A program made the translations under genes and the position numbers. Below the pieces are notes generated by a model, which saw only the letters and a list, made by a program, of their open reading frames with translations, was not told where the DNA came from and did not search any database. This document shows positions 1 through 8,255 of a stretch of DNA of 64,000 nucleotides, piece by piece. Source of the DNA: Parvibaculum sp046297875 (GTDB lineage Bacteria > Pseudomonadota > Alphaproteobacteria > Parvibaculales > Parvibaculaceae); contig NZ_JBKBHD010000001.1 in NCBI RefSeq assembly GCF_046297875.1, positions 186,001 through 250,000 of the forward strand, written 5' to 3'. Position 1 is the stretch's first letter. Every line of letters starts with the position of its first letter.

Positions 1-527
1 TCGATGTGGAGATCGACGATATTGCCCACGGGCTTGCCCGCGTTGCCCGCTGGAACGGGCAGACGGAGGGCGACCATGCCTTCACGGTTGCCGAACATTG
101 CGTGCTGGTGGACGATATATGCGCGCGACTGCGGCCGGGCTGGCCCGCGAAGTGGCGGCTTGCGGCGCTGCTCCATGATGCGCCGGAATATGTGATCGGC
201 GACATGATCAGCCCCTTCAAGGCGGCGCTCGGCATCGACTACAAGGCGTTTGAACACAGGCTTGCCGCCGCCATCCATATGCGCTTCGGCCTGCCCGCAG
301 AGATCCCCCAGGCAGTCGAGGATCTCATCAAGCGGGCGGACCGGGCGTCCGCCTTTTTCGAGGCGACGCAGATTGCTGGGTTTTCGGATGCAGAAGCGGC
401 AGAGATTTTCGGCCGGCCGCGCGAGCTCACGCCTTTCCAGCTTGAGCCGCTTTCGACAAAGCAGGCCCAAGCGCGCTTTCTCGCCCGTTTTCACCAGCTT
501 TCAGACGCCCTCAGCGACGATAAGTGA
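1..527 (+). CDS. HD-domain phosphohydrolase, YfbR-like (5' end outside window)
   Basis: This is the C-terminal part of an HD-superfamily metal-dependent phosphohydrolase. The reading frame is open to the left edge (first full codon at base 3), so the true start lies upstream; the GTG at 6 is probably an internal Val. An early His (FTVAEH) and the LLHDAPE motif match the HD metal-binding pattern of the YfbR/5'-deoxynucleotidase type, which cleaves nucleoside monophosphates. Substrate is not shown by the sequence. The stop is TGA at 525-527, followed by a 93-base gap to a tyrosine phosphatase gene on the same strand. Confidence 0.85.
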   Translation, partial: DVEIDDIAHGLARVARWNGQTEGDHAFTVAEHCVLVDDICARLRPGWPAKWRLAALLHDAPEYVIGDMISPFKAALGIDYKAFEHRLAAAIHMRFGLPAEIPQAVEDLIKRADRASAFFEATQIAGFSDAEAAEIFGRPRELTPFQLEPLSTKQAQARFLARFHQLSDALSDDK

Positions 528-620
528 CCGTTTTCGCTCGACTTACGGCCCCCTTTGCACAAGTCTGTGTTATTCAGGTGGTAAAGTCGATTCAGGCGTA
601 GATGCGGGTCCGATAACAGC

Positions 621-1142
621 ATGATGATCTATGTAAGTCCCCTCAGTGCGATTGAAGATGCGATCCGCGAGGTTCGCCCTTCGCATCTCGTGAGCCTGCT
701 CGACCCCGAAACCATGATCGACACGCCAGAGGGCATCGCGCGGGAGCGGCATCTGCGCCTTGGCGTGAACGACATTTCGGAAGAGATCGACACGCTGGTG
801 CCGCCGGGCGCGGCCCATGTCGCCGAGCTCATCCGCTTTGTGCAGGGTTGGGACCAGTCGAGCCCGCTGCTCGTCCATTGCTGGGCGGGGATAAGCCGCT
901 CGACGGCGGCGGCCTTCATCACGCTTTGCGCACTCAATGAGGAACATCCCGAAGAAGAACTCGCGCGGCTTGTGCGGGCGCGCGGCTCCCATGCCCATCC
1001 GAACAAGCTTATGGTGCGCCATGCCGATGCGTTGCTCGATCGTGGCGGCCGCATGCTGGCCGCGGTCGAGGCACTCGGGCCCGGCCGCTCCTGCTGGGAA
1101 GGCGAACTTTTTTCGCTGCCGCTTCGCCTCGAACAACGCTGA
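621..1142 (+). CDS. Tyrosine/dual-specificity phosphatase-like protein
   Basis: A 173-aa cytosolic protein with the cysteine phosphatase P-loop HCWAGISRS: Cys87 and Arg93 form the C-X5-R site, and Asp51 is a plausible general acid. This fits the small bacterial protein tyrosine phosphatase-like family often found as a single gene in alphaproteobacteria; the substrate is unknown. Two ATG codons in a row (621 and 624) make the exact start uncertain by one residue. A GATTC (GANTC) site lies at 589-593, just before the start. The next gene, a Nudix-related regulator, begins 6 bases after the stop, so the two are probably co-transcribed. Confidence 0.85.
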   Translation: MMIYVSPLSAIEDAIREVRPSHLVSLLDPETMIDTPEGIARERHLRLGVNDISEEIDTLVPPGAAHVAELIRFVQGWDQSSPLLVHCWAGISRSTAAAFITLCALNEEHPEEELARLVRARGSHAHPNKLMVRHADALLDRGGRMLAAVEALGPGRSCWEGELFSLPLRLEQR

Positions 1143-1148
1143 AGCAGC

Positions 1149-2204
1149 ATGACGGCGAAACCGCCAAAAACGTCCGTCCAGTCCGCTGCCGAAGCGGCGA
1201 TGCGCGCCGACAAGGCCGTCGTCATCGGCCTCAATGCCGCGATCGTGACTGTTTCCGAGAACGAGCCGAAAATCCTGATCGTGCCGCATGACGAGTCGGA
1301 AGATTCCGGCGGCTGGGACGCGCTGCCCTTCGGTCCGTTCAATCCGATGCAGCACCGCACGCTTGAAATCGGCCTGCGCTCCTGGGTGCAGGAACAGACG
1401 CATCTCGAACTCGGTTATGTCGAACAGCTCTACACATTCGGCGATCGCGGGCGCCATTCGCTCGAGGCCGATACACCGGGGGAGCATGTCGTTTCCGTCG
1501 GCTATCTCGCATTGACGCGCGGGCACGACGCGGAATTGCAGGGCGCGGCATGGAGCGACTGGTATCGCCATTTCCCCTGGGAAGACTGGCGCGACGGAAA
1601 GCCCGCCATCATCGAACAGGCAATTGTGCCGCTCTTGCGCGATTGGGTGTCGCGGCAGGCGGAAGCAACGCCCGACGAGCTTTCGCGCGGCAAGCGGCGC
1701 GACCGGATGCGGCTTTGCTTCGGCGTCGATGGCGTGGCGTGGGACGATGAGAAGGCACTTGAACGCTACGAGCTTCTCTACAGCGCCGGTCTCCTGCAGG
1801 AAGCGGCGCGCGACGGGCGGCCAAATGCGCTGACGCTGGCAGACCGGGGCGTGCCCCAGCTTGGACGGCCGATGCAATTCGACCATCGCCGCATTCTCGC
1901 AACCGCCATGAGCCGGCTGCGCGCCAAGATCAAATACCGCCCGGTGGCCTTCGAGCTGATGCCGCCCGCCTTCACGCTTTACGAACTGCAGAAGACGGTG
2001 GAGGCGCTGCTCGGCCTGCACGTCCACAAGCAGAATTTCCGCCGACTGGTCGAAAATGCGGGGCTTGTGGAACGGACGGGGCGCATGTCCACCCGGACAG
2101 GCGGCCGGCCCGCCGAACAGTTCCGCTTCCGCCGCGAAGTGCTGAACGAGCGCCCCGCGCCCGGCCTCCGCCTCGCCCCTTCGCGCAGCCGGGCGAACAG
2201 CTGA
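1149..2204 (+). CDS. nadQ: Nudix-related transcriptional regulator, NadQ/NrtR type
   Basis: A 351-aa protein with an N-terminal Nudix-like fold (about residues 20-180) and a C-terminal winged-helix part (about 270-340, including VHKQNFRRLVENAGLVERTG). The catalytic Nudix box is degraded: where GX5EX7REUXEEXGU is expected it reads near EIGLRSWVQEQTHLELG, so it probably senses a nucleotide instead of cleaving it. NrtR and NadQ (COG4111) are known families of NAD-metabolism repressors, and NadQ is linked to nadABC in alphaproteobacteria. Here it sits directly before nadABC with a palindrome in between, which supports the call. The middle region (about 180-270) is not assigned. The binding site and effector are inferred. 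Confidence 0.8.
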   Translation: MTAKPPKTSVQSAAEAAMRADKAVVIGLNAAIVTVSENEPKILIVPHDESEDSGGWDALPFGPFNPMQHRTLEIGLRSWVQEQTHLELGYVEQLYTFGDRGRHSLEADTPGEHVVSVGYLALTRGHDAELQGAAWSDWYRHFPWEDWRDGKPAIIEQAIVPLLRDWVSRQAEATPDELSRGKRRDRMRLCFGVDGVAWDDEKALERYELLYSAGLLQEAARDGRPNALTLADRGVPQLGRPMQFDHRRILATAMSRLRAKIKYRPVAFELMPPAFTLYELQKTVEALLGLHVHKQNFRRLVENAGLVERTGRMSTRTGGRPAEQFRFRREVLNERPAPGLRLAPSRSRANS

Positions 2205-2388
2205 GATTTCACGAAATATTTTCCCCGCGCTTTTTTGCACGGGAAGGCGCTTGAAACGGGTGGCCGCCGCCCCATTATTTTTGGCGTTGACGGGTGTAAT
2301 GCTCAGACGTAGCATAAGCCCTATTGGAGAACCCGGCCCCTTTCCGGTTCCACGGGAACATGAAGATGGGTGCCGGTGTTTTTGATAC

Positions 2389-2419
2389 CCTATATATGCT
2401 CAAAATGAGTATATCAGGG
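2389..2419. promoter_or_regulatory. Palindromic operator upstream of nadA (candidate NadQ site)
   Basis: The symmetric core at 2394-2414 reads ATAT-N-CTCA-AAA-TGAG-N-ATAT around base 2404, with further matching CC/GG pairs at 2389-2390 and 2418-2419. It lies 25 bases before the nadA start, in AT-rich DNA that should hold the promoter. The symmetry is seen in the sequence; that NadQ binds it is inferred from position and from the known control of nadABC by Nudix-related repressors. Confidence 0.65.
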
Positions 2420-2438
2420 ACAGCGACAGGAGGTCGAT

Positions 2439-3509
2439 ATGGCCCTCGCAGGTGACATGCTGCAGAAGACGGGCACGAAGCCCGCGGCGCGCGCGTTCAA
2501 GCCGCTGGAGATGCCCGAGCTCGAATATACGCCCGGCCTCGCAAAGGAGATGGCACCTCTCTACGAGAAGGTGAAACATGTCATCCCCTCGGTCGAGTGG
2601 CCCTTCTTCGCGCCCTATATCCACGCGATCAACCGGCTCAAGAAAGAGCGCGGCGCCGTCGTGCTCGCGCATAACTACCAGACGCCGGAAATCTTCCACT
2701 GCGTCAGCGACATTGCGGGCGACAGCCTGCAGCTTGCCAAGGAAGCGGCGAAGGTCGATGCCGATGTGATCGTCCAGTGCGGCGTTCACTTCATGGCCGA
2801 GACGTCGAAGCTGCTCAATCCGCACAAGACTGTGCTGATCCCGGACTCAAAGGCCGGCTGCTCGCTTGCCGATTCCATCACCGGCGCCGATGTGCGGCTG
2901 CTCCGCGAAAAATTCCCCGGCGTGCCGGTCGTGACCTATGTGAACACATCTGCCGAAGTGAAGGCGGAGAGCGATATCTGCTGCACTTCCTCCAACGCAT
3001 TGAAGGTTGTCGAAAGCTTCGGCACGGACCGGGTGCTCTGCATTCCTGACGAATATCTGGCGCAGAACATCGCCAAGCAGACCAGGGTGAATATCCTCAC
3101 CTGGAAGGGTCATTGCGAAGTGCATGAGCGCTTCACGGCGGAGGAACTGCGCCAGTATCGCCGCGACGATCCGAACATCGTCATCATCGCGCATCCCGAA
3201 TGCCCGCCCGAAGTCGTGGCGGAAGCCGATTTCTCCGGCTCCACTTCCGGCATGATCAACTGGGTGAAGGAAAACCAGCCCAAGCGTGTCGTCATGGTGA
3301 CGGAATGTTCCATGAGCGACAATGTGGCGGTCGAGAACCCGAATGTCGAGTTCGTCCGTCCCTGCAATCTCTGCCCGCATATGAAGCGCATCTCGCTGAA
3401 GAATATTCTCGAGAGCCTCGTCTATATGCGCGAGGAAGTGACGGTCGATCCGGCGGTGGCCGTGCGTGCGCGGCAGGCCGTGGAACGGATGATCAATCTC
3501 GGCAACTGA
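2439..3509 (+). CDS. nadA: Quinolinate synthase
   Basis: A 356-aa enzyme that condenses iminoaspartate with dihydroxyacetone phosphate to quinolinate in de novo NAD synthesis. It carries the family motifs AHNYQTPEI near residue 78 and QCGVHFMAETSK near 113, and the three Cys expected to bind the 4Fe-4S cluster: Cys114, Cys226 (KGHCEVHERF) and Cys312 (CNLCPHMKRI). An AGGAGGT ribosome site precedes the ATG. It is the first gene of nadA-nadB-nadC and follows the candidate operator. Length is normal for the family. Confidence 0.97.
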   Translation: MALAGDMLQKTGTKPAARAFKPLEMPELEYTPGLAKEMAPLYEKVKHVIPSVEWPFFAPYIHAINRLKKERGAVVLAHNYQTPEIFHCVSDIAGDSLQLAKEAAKVDADVIVQCGVHFMAETSKLLNPHKTVLIPDSKAGCSLADSITGADVRLLREKFPGVPVVTYVNTSAEVKAESDICCTSSNALKVVESFGTDRVLCIPDEYLAQNIAKQTRVNILTWKGHCEVHERFTAEELRQYRRDDPNIVIIAHPECPPEVVAEADFSGSTSGMINWVKENQPKRVVMVTECSMSDNVAVENPNVEFVRPCNLCPHMKRISLKNILESLVYMREEVTVDPAVAVRARQAVERMINLGN

Positions 3510-3548
3510 GCCCGTCCTTTCTAGGCCGCTCATTCGGGAGGTGCCGTC

Positions 3549-5162
3549 ATGGCACAAGGCAACATCGTCGATGCAGGCGACGTTCTGATCGTCGGCGCAG
3601 GTCTCGCGGGGCTTTTCACGGCTCTGAAGCTCGCGCCCCGTCCGGTGACCGTTCTCGCGGGCGCACCGATTGGTGATGGCGCGTCGAGTTCCTGGGCGCA
3701 GGGCGGCATAGCCGCTGCCATCGAACCGGGCGACACGGCAGAATCCCATGCCGCCGACACGATTGCAGCGGGTGCAGGCACGGTGGACGAGGAAGCCGCG
3801 CTGTCGATTGCACGCGACGCAGCCATCCGCATAGAAGATCTGCTGCGCCTTGGCGTGCCCTTCGACCGCGACATCGAAGGCAAGCTCACGGTCGGCCGCG
3901 AGGCCGCGCATAGCCACCGGCGCATCGTGCATGTGAAGGGCGACCAGGCCGGCAAGGCGATCATGCAAGCGCTTGTGGCTGCCGTGCGCGCCTGCCCCTC
4001 CATCCGCGTGATGGAAGGACTGTCTGCCTATGAACTTGCTATCGAGAACGGGCGCGCTGCCGGCGTTTTTGCACGGCCAGCCCATGCCGCGACGGCACCG
4101 CAGCCGCTGCTCATAAAGGCGCGGGCTGTCGTGCTTGCGTCTGGCGGCGTCGGCCAGCTTTTCGCCGTGACGACAAATCCACGCGAGGCACGGGGAGAAG
4201 GCGTCGCCATGGCGGCGCGCGCTGGCGCGGTGATCGCCGATCCCGAATTCGTGCAGTTCCACCCGACATCCATCGCCTCGACCCACGATCCTGCACCGCT
4301 TGTCACGGAGGCCCTGCGCGGCGAAGGCGCCGTGCTCATCAACAAGACCGGCCAGCGCTTCATGCTCACGATCCATGAGGATGCGGAGCTTGCCCCGCGC
4401 GACATCGTGGCCCGCGCGATCCACCGCGAGATCGCGGCCGGGCGTGGCGCCTTCCTCGATGCGCGGGCGGCCCTCGGCGCACGCTTCGCAGAGGCCTTCC
4501 CGACCGTTTACGAGACCTGCCGCTCGCTCGGCATCGACCCGGCTCAGTCTGCAATTCCGGTTGCACCGGCGGCGCATTATCACATGGGCGGCATTCTGGT
4601 GAATGCGCGCGGGCGCAGCACCATCGAAGGTCTGTGGGCCTGTGGCGAAGTCGCATCCACCGGCATGCATGGCGCGAACAGGCTCGCCAGCAACTCACTG
4701 CTCGAGGCCATTGTTTTCGGTGCCCGTATCGCCTCCGATATCGATGGTTCTGTGCCCGGCGCAAGAGCGGGCCACGACATCGCACCGCCGGTCATAGGTA
4801 GGCGAGAAGTGGCGGATGCGCCTTTCGTGCAGCAGCTCCGGCAGATCATGTCGGCACATGTGGGCGTCGAGCGCGACGGCGCGGGGCTTGCCCATGCGCT
4901 GACGGAAATTCAGCGCCTTGAGCGCGCGGCAGGTGCGGCGAGCCTATTCGGCAATATTGCGACGACGGCGAAACTCATAGCGGCTGCCGCCTTTGCCCGC
5001 GAGGAAAGCCGCGGTGGCCACTACCGCACCGATTTCGCCGAGCCGCGCGCCGCCTGGCGGCATCGCAGCTTCATCACGCTGAAGGAAGCAACGCGCATCG
5101 CCGACGCGGCGACGGAAGAATTCGCCCGATCGGGCGCCGAGGAAGCACAGGTTACCGCATGA
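3549..5162 (+). CDS. nadB: L-aspartate oxidase
   Basis: A 537-aa FAD enzyme that oxidises L-aspartate to iminoaspartate, the substrate of NadA. The N-terminal dinucleotide fold (VLIVGAGLAGLFTALKLA, about residues 14-31) and the succinate dehydrogenase-like flavoprotein motifs are present: SSSWAQGGIAA, HSHRRIVHVKGDQAG, FVQFHPTS, HYHMGGI and GEVASTGMHGANRLASNSL. A GGGAGGTG ribosome site lies before the ATG. The stop overlaps the nadC start (ATGA), so the two are translationally coupled. Length and motifs are normal. Confidence 0.97.
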   Translation: MAQGNIVDAGDVLIVGAGLAGLFTALKLAPRPVTVLAGAPIGDGASSSWAQGGIAAAIEPGDTAESHAADTIAAGAGTVDEEAALSIARDAAIRIEDLLRLGVPFDRDIEGKLTVGREAAHSHRRIVHVKGDQAGKAIMQALVAAVRACPSIRVMEGLSAYELAIENGRAAGVFARPAHAATAPQPLLIKARAVVLASGGVGQLFAVTTNPREARGEGVAMAARAGAVIADPEFVQFHPTSIASTHDPAPLVTEALRGEGAVLINKTGQRFMLTIHEDAELAPRDIVARAIHREIAAGRGAFLDARAALGARFAEAFPTVYETCRSLGIDPAQSAIPVAPAAHYHMGGILVNARGRSTIEGLWACGEVASTGMHGANRLASNSLLEAIVFGARIASDIDGSVPGARAGHDIAPPVIGRREVADAPFVQQLRQIMSAHVGVERDGAGLAHALTEIQRLERAAGAASLFGNIATTAKLIAAAAFAREESRGGHYRTDFAEPRAAWRHRSFITLKEATRIADAATEEFARSGAEEAQVTA

Positions 5163-6022
5163 TACTGACGCCGCTGCCCCCGCTGATGATCGAGCCGGCG
5201 GTGCGCGCCGCGCTTCTCGAAGACCTTGGCCGCGCGGGCGACATCACCACGCAGGCGACGGTACCGGCGGAAGCGAAGGCACGCGTGCTCATCAATGCGC
5301 GCCAGCCGGGCCGCATTGCAGGGCTCGATTGCGCGCGCATGGCATTTCGCCTCATCGATCCGTCGCTCAAGGTCGCCGTGGTGAAGGGCGACGGCTGCGA
5401 TGTGGAGCCCGGCGACACCATTGCCGCCATCGAAGGCCCGGCGCGTGGCATCCTCACGGGTGAGCGCGTGGCGCTCAATTTCCTCGGGCACATGTCCGGC
5501 ATAGCGACCGCAACGCGCGAAATTGCGCGCGCCATCGAAGGCACGAAGGCGCATGTATGCTGCACACGGAAGACGACGCCGGGACTGCGCATATTCGAGA
5601 AGTACGCCGTGAAGGCCGGTGGCGGCATGAACCACCGCTTCGGCCTCGACGATGCCGTCCTCATCAAGGACAACCATATCGCCGTATCGGGCGGCATCGC
5701 GGCCGCCATTGCCCGAGCCAGGGAAGCGAGCGGGCATATGGTGAAGATCGAGGTGGAGGTTGACACGCTCGATCAGCTCGACGAGGCGCTTACCGCAGGG
5801 GTCGATGCGGTGCTGCTCGACAATATGACGCCGGAGCAGCTTGCCGAGGCCGTGCGCCGCATCGGGGGACGCGCCATCGCCGAAGCGTCCGGCCGCATCA
5901 CGGCAGCCACAGCGCCGGCCATAGCGGCCGCCGGCGTCGACCTCATTTCCTGCGGCTGGATCACCCATTCCGCACCCTGCCTCGATATCGGGCTCGACTT
6001 CGACTCGCTGACCGCCTCCTGA
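5159..6022 (+). CDS. nadC: Nicotinate-nucleotide pyrophosphorylase (quinolinate phosphoribosyltransferase)
   Basis: A 287-aa enzyme that turns quinolinate and PRPP into nicotinate mononucleotide, completing the set begun by NadA and NadB. Family motifs are clear: LLEDLGRAGDITTQATVP at the N-terminus, RVALNFLGHMSGIAT, CCTRKTTPGLRIFEKYAVKAGG and VLIKDNHI, ending in the barrel segments IEVEVDT and LLDNM. It starts inside the nadB stop codon (ATGA). Nothing unusual is seen. Confidence 0.97.
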   Translation: MILTPLPPLMIEPAVRAALLEDLGRAGDITTQATVPAEAKARVLINARQPGRIAGLDCARMAFRLIDPSLKVAVVKGDGCDVEPGDTIAAIEGPARGILTGERVALNFLGHMSGIATATREIARAIEGTKAHVCCTRKTTPGLRIFEKYAVKAGGGMNHRFGLDDAVLIKDNHIAVSGGIAAAIARAREASGHMVKIEVEVDTLDQLDEALTAGVDAVLLDNMTPEQLAEAVRRIGGRAIAEASGRITAATAPAIAAAGVDLISCGWITHSAPCLDIGLDFDSLTAS

Positions 6023-6101
6023 CCGCGCTTCCCGCTTTCCCGGCGGCTGAAACTGGACTACGGTCCATAAAATCAGAACAGCAAGCACGGGAGACTCCCT
6101 C

Positions 6102-6929
6102 ATGGGACAGGCAAACGGACGGAAGTCCATTTTCATCACAGGTGCAGCGTCGGGCATGGGCCTCGAGACGGCGCGGCTCTTTGCGAGCAAGGGCTGGTTC
6201 GTCGGCGGCTATGACGTGAACGGCGCGGGGCTCGCCGCGCTCGAAAAGGAGCTTGGGCCGGACAATTGCATCGTGCGCAAGCTCGACGTGACCGACAAGG
6301 ACGCCTATGAAGCGGCTGTCGCCGATTTCGGCGATGCGACGGGCGGCAAGATGGACCTGCTCTTCAACAATGCGGGCATCGGCGCAGGCGGGCTTTTCGC
6401 CGACATGGACTTTGCCGACAATCTGCGCGTGGTTCAGGTGAATTTCATCGGTGTACTGAACGGTATTCATGCCGCGCTGCCGCTGCTGAAAGCGACCGGC
6501 AATTCGCTCTGCTTCACCACATCTTCATCGTCAGCCACTTTCGGCATGCCGGGCATTGCGGTCTATTCGGCAACAAAACATGCGGTGAAGGGCCTCACCG
6601 AGGCGCTCTCCGTGGAGTTCAAGCTGATAGGTGTGCGCGCGGCGGATGTGCTGCCGGGGCTGATCGACACGCCGATCCTGCCGGAAGGCGCTGCTGCCAA
6701 TGCGCCGAAGGAAGGCATGTTCCGCGCCATTCCGCCGGTCGAAGTCGCGAAGGTTGTCTGGAAAGCCTATGGCTCGGACAAGCTGCACTGGTATGTGCCG
6801 CCGGAACTCGTCGAACTCGACAAGATGGCGACCAATGCGCCGGAAGCGACGCGGGAACAATTCGCAACGACCGGTCCGCTCGCGGGGCTGCTGGCGCAGG
6901 CCGCAGAAGCTGCGAAGAACAAGGGCTGA
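6102..6929 (+). CDS. Short-chain dehydrogenase/reductase
   Basis: A 275-aa classical SDR. The N-terminal coenzyme motif is TGAASGMGLETA (TGxxxGxG), followed by the NNAG motif (LLFNNAGIG), the catalytic Ser region SSSSATFG and the YSATKHA motif that supplies Tyr and Lys. The Asp-Val pair in YDVNGAGL after the second strand would fit NAD(H), but this is a guess. Substrate is unknown. A GGGAG ribosome site precedes the ATG. It follows nadC by 79 bases and may be read from the same transcript, but its link to NAD synthesis is not evident. A perfect hairpin follows the gene. Confidence 0.88.
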   Translation: MGQANGRKSIFITGAASGMGLETARLFASKGWFVGGYDVNGAGLAALEKELGPDNCIVRKLDVTDKDAYEAAVADFGDATGGKMDLLFNNAGIGAGGLFADMDFADNLRVVQVNFIGVLNGIHAALPLLKATGNSLCFTTSSSSATFGMPGIAVYSATKHAVKGLTEALSVEFKLIGVRAADVLPGLIDTPILPEGAAANAPKEGMFRAIPPVEVAKVVWKAYGSDKLHWYVPPELVELDKMATNAPEATREQFATTGPLAGLLAQAAEAAKNKG

Positions 6930-6960
6930 ATTTCAGCGTGATTATGGCCGAGAGGGCCGC

Positions 6961-7005
6961 TCGCTAGGATTTCATTGTTTCCATGAAACAATGAAATCCT
7001 AGCGA
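6961..7005. terminator. Perfect 21-bp inverted repeat with 3-base loop
   Basis: Bases 6961-6981 are the exact reverse complement of 6985-7005, with the loop CAT at 6982-6984. It lies between two convergent genes (SDR on plus, wall hydrolase on minus). The stem is only moderately GC-rich and has no T run on either strand, so it is not a textbook intrinsic terminator; it may end or protect transcripts in both directions. I saw no second copy in this window. Confidence 0.6.
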
Positions 7006-7063
7006 CATTTGATTTGTCGCGTTTCCGGACGGTGAACCGGATTCCACTTCACCTGGAAATGCT

Positions 7064-7798
7064 TCAGGAGCGGCCTTCGCGTGCCGGACGATAGAAGATG
7101 TGGCGGCCAATCTTCGCCACTTCGACCATGCTCGACGCCCAATAGGGCTGCACATAGTCCGCATGGTAATACATGGCGGGTGCAAGCTCCTGCGCATCGA
7201 TGCGGCCGAGCGTCACATATTCCGCCGTGCGGCGGGCCTTCGCCCAGGCGCGGCGCTCGTTCGGCCGCTTGTTGAGCGTTGCATCGCAGGTGAAGGAAAA
7301 TTGGCAGCCGGTCTTGCGGCTCGCGCCCTGATAGACCACGCCGCAAATACTGTCAGGATAGTTCGGCGCGCTCACGCGATTGAGAATGACACGGGCAACC
7401 GCAAGCTGGCCTTCCACGGATTCGCCGCGCGCCTCGAAATAGATGCCCACGGCAAGGCAGCGGCGCTCCGCCTCGATCAGCTGCGCGCGCAGGCGAACCA
7501 GCGGCGTATCGACATCCATGGGCGAGCCCGGCGCCGGCAGGATGATGCTCGCATGTTCAAGCTGGGCGTCGAGGAAGGAATTGTCGCCTGCAAAGGCACC
7601 CGCAAGGTCGCGGCCATGCGAAGGGGCGAGCGCGGTCATCGGCAGGTCGGAGGAGCGGACGGCGACCACGGGGTCGGGCGTCGTCATGGCCGAGACGATG
7701 TTGAACGACACAAATCCCAGGCACAGGGCTGCCGCAGCCGTCTGCGCAGCGCCGGAGACAAGGTGGCCCAGGTCGAGCCATTGAAACAATCTACGCAT
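7064..7798 (-). CDS. Cell wall hydrolase, SleB family, membrane-anchored
   Basis: A 244-aa protein with an N-terminal hydrophobic segment (about residues 12-40, AAAALCLGFVSFNIVSAM) and a C-terminal hydrolase_2/SleB domain (about 115-240) with the typical CLAVGIYFEARGE motif, whose Glu is the likely catalytic acid, and VILNRV, CGVVYQG and FSFTCD. SleB-type enzymes are lytic transglycosylases or amidases acting on peptidoglycan; in non-sporulating alphaproteobacteria they are linked to wall growth. The ATG has only a weak ribosome site. The long AT-rich region upstream should hold its promoter. Confidence 0.85.
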   Translation of the reverse strand: MRRLFQWLDLGHLVSGAAQTAAAALCLGFVSFNIVSAMTTPDPVVAVRSSDLPMTALAPSHGRDLAGAFAGDNSFLDAQLEHASIILPAPGSPMDVDTPLVRLRAQLIEAERRCLAVGIYFEARGESVEGQLAVARVILNRVSAPNYPDSICGVVYQGASRKTGCQFSFTCDATLNKRPNERRAWAKARRTAEYVTLGRIDAQELAPAMYYHADYVQPYWASSMVEVAKIGRHIFYRPAREGRS

Positions 7799-8255
7799 CG
7801 TTCTCTAAACCGTCTCTGCTTTGTTGTTCTTGCAGACCCGACGACCACCCTCTCCGGGGTTTCCGGTCCGGCCCCTTTCGGGAACCTCTTTCAAGCCTGT
7901 CGGACAGCACCGCTATAAACGTGCCAGAGCCCGATGCCTCTTCGACACCTGGGCAAATATCACTCGTTAATCAGCGCGGGAGGTAACACGGCGATTCAGG
8001 CGCAACAATGTCATAATTGCGTCTTAGTGAATGACACGACTTATGTAATTGAAATGAAACGCTTTTCAAGGTGCGGCAAATCGCATCGCAGCAAAAATGC
8101 AACGCATGTGACGCAACGTAATATACGCCGCCCACGCATTTTACAGCGACTCAAAGCGTTAACAAACATGACTCAATTTTGCCCAATTTCTTAATCATCC
8201 GTATACACACCATCTCGAAACGGGACAATCCGTATCCGGACGATCAAGCAGCAGT
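7799..8255. other. Long AT-rich intergenic region without a supported gene
   Basis: This 457-base gap separates the SleB-like gene from ppdK, both on the minus strand. Bases 8041-8220 are about 41% GC by hand count. It holds GANTC sites at 7993-7997, 8148-8152 and 8170-8174 and short repeats of ATCCGTAT near its right end. It probably carries the promoter of the hydrolase gene and the 3' end of the ppdK transcript. The open frame at 7934-8194 has no ribosome site and no recognisable protein features. Confidence 0.5.

Noticed and set aside
570..2315. A 581-codon open frame on the minus strand opposite the phosphatase and regulator genes
   Set aside because: It spans two clear plus-strand genes and the gap between them, shows no protein-like features and has no ribosome site.
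2847..4670. A 607-codon open frame on the minus strand opposite nadA and nadB
   Set aside because: It crosses the boundary of two well-supported enzymes and has the composition of a reverse-strand shadow.
7934..8194. An 86-codon open frame in the AT-rich gap before ppdK
   Set aside because: No ribosome site, no domain, and base composition unlike coding DNA here. I describe the stretch as intergenic.
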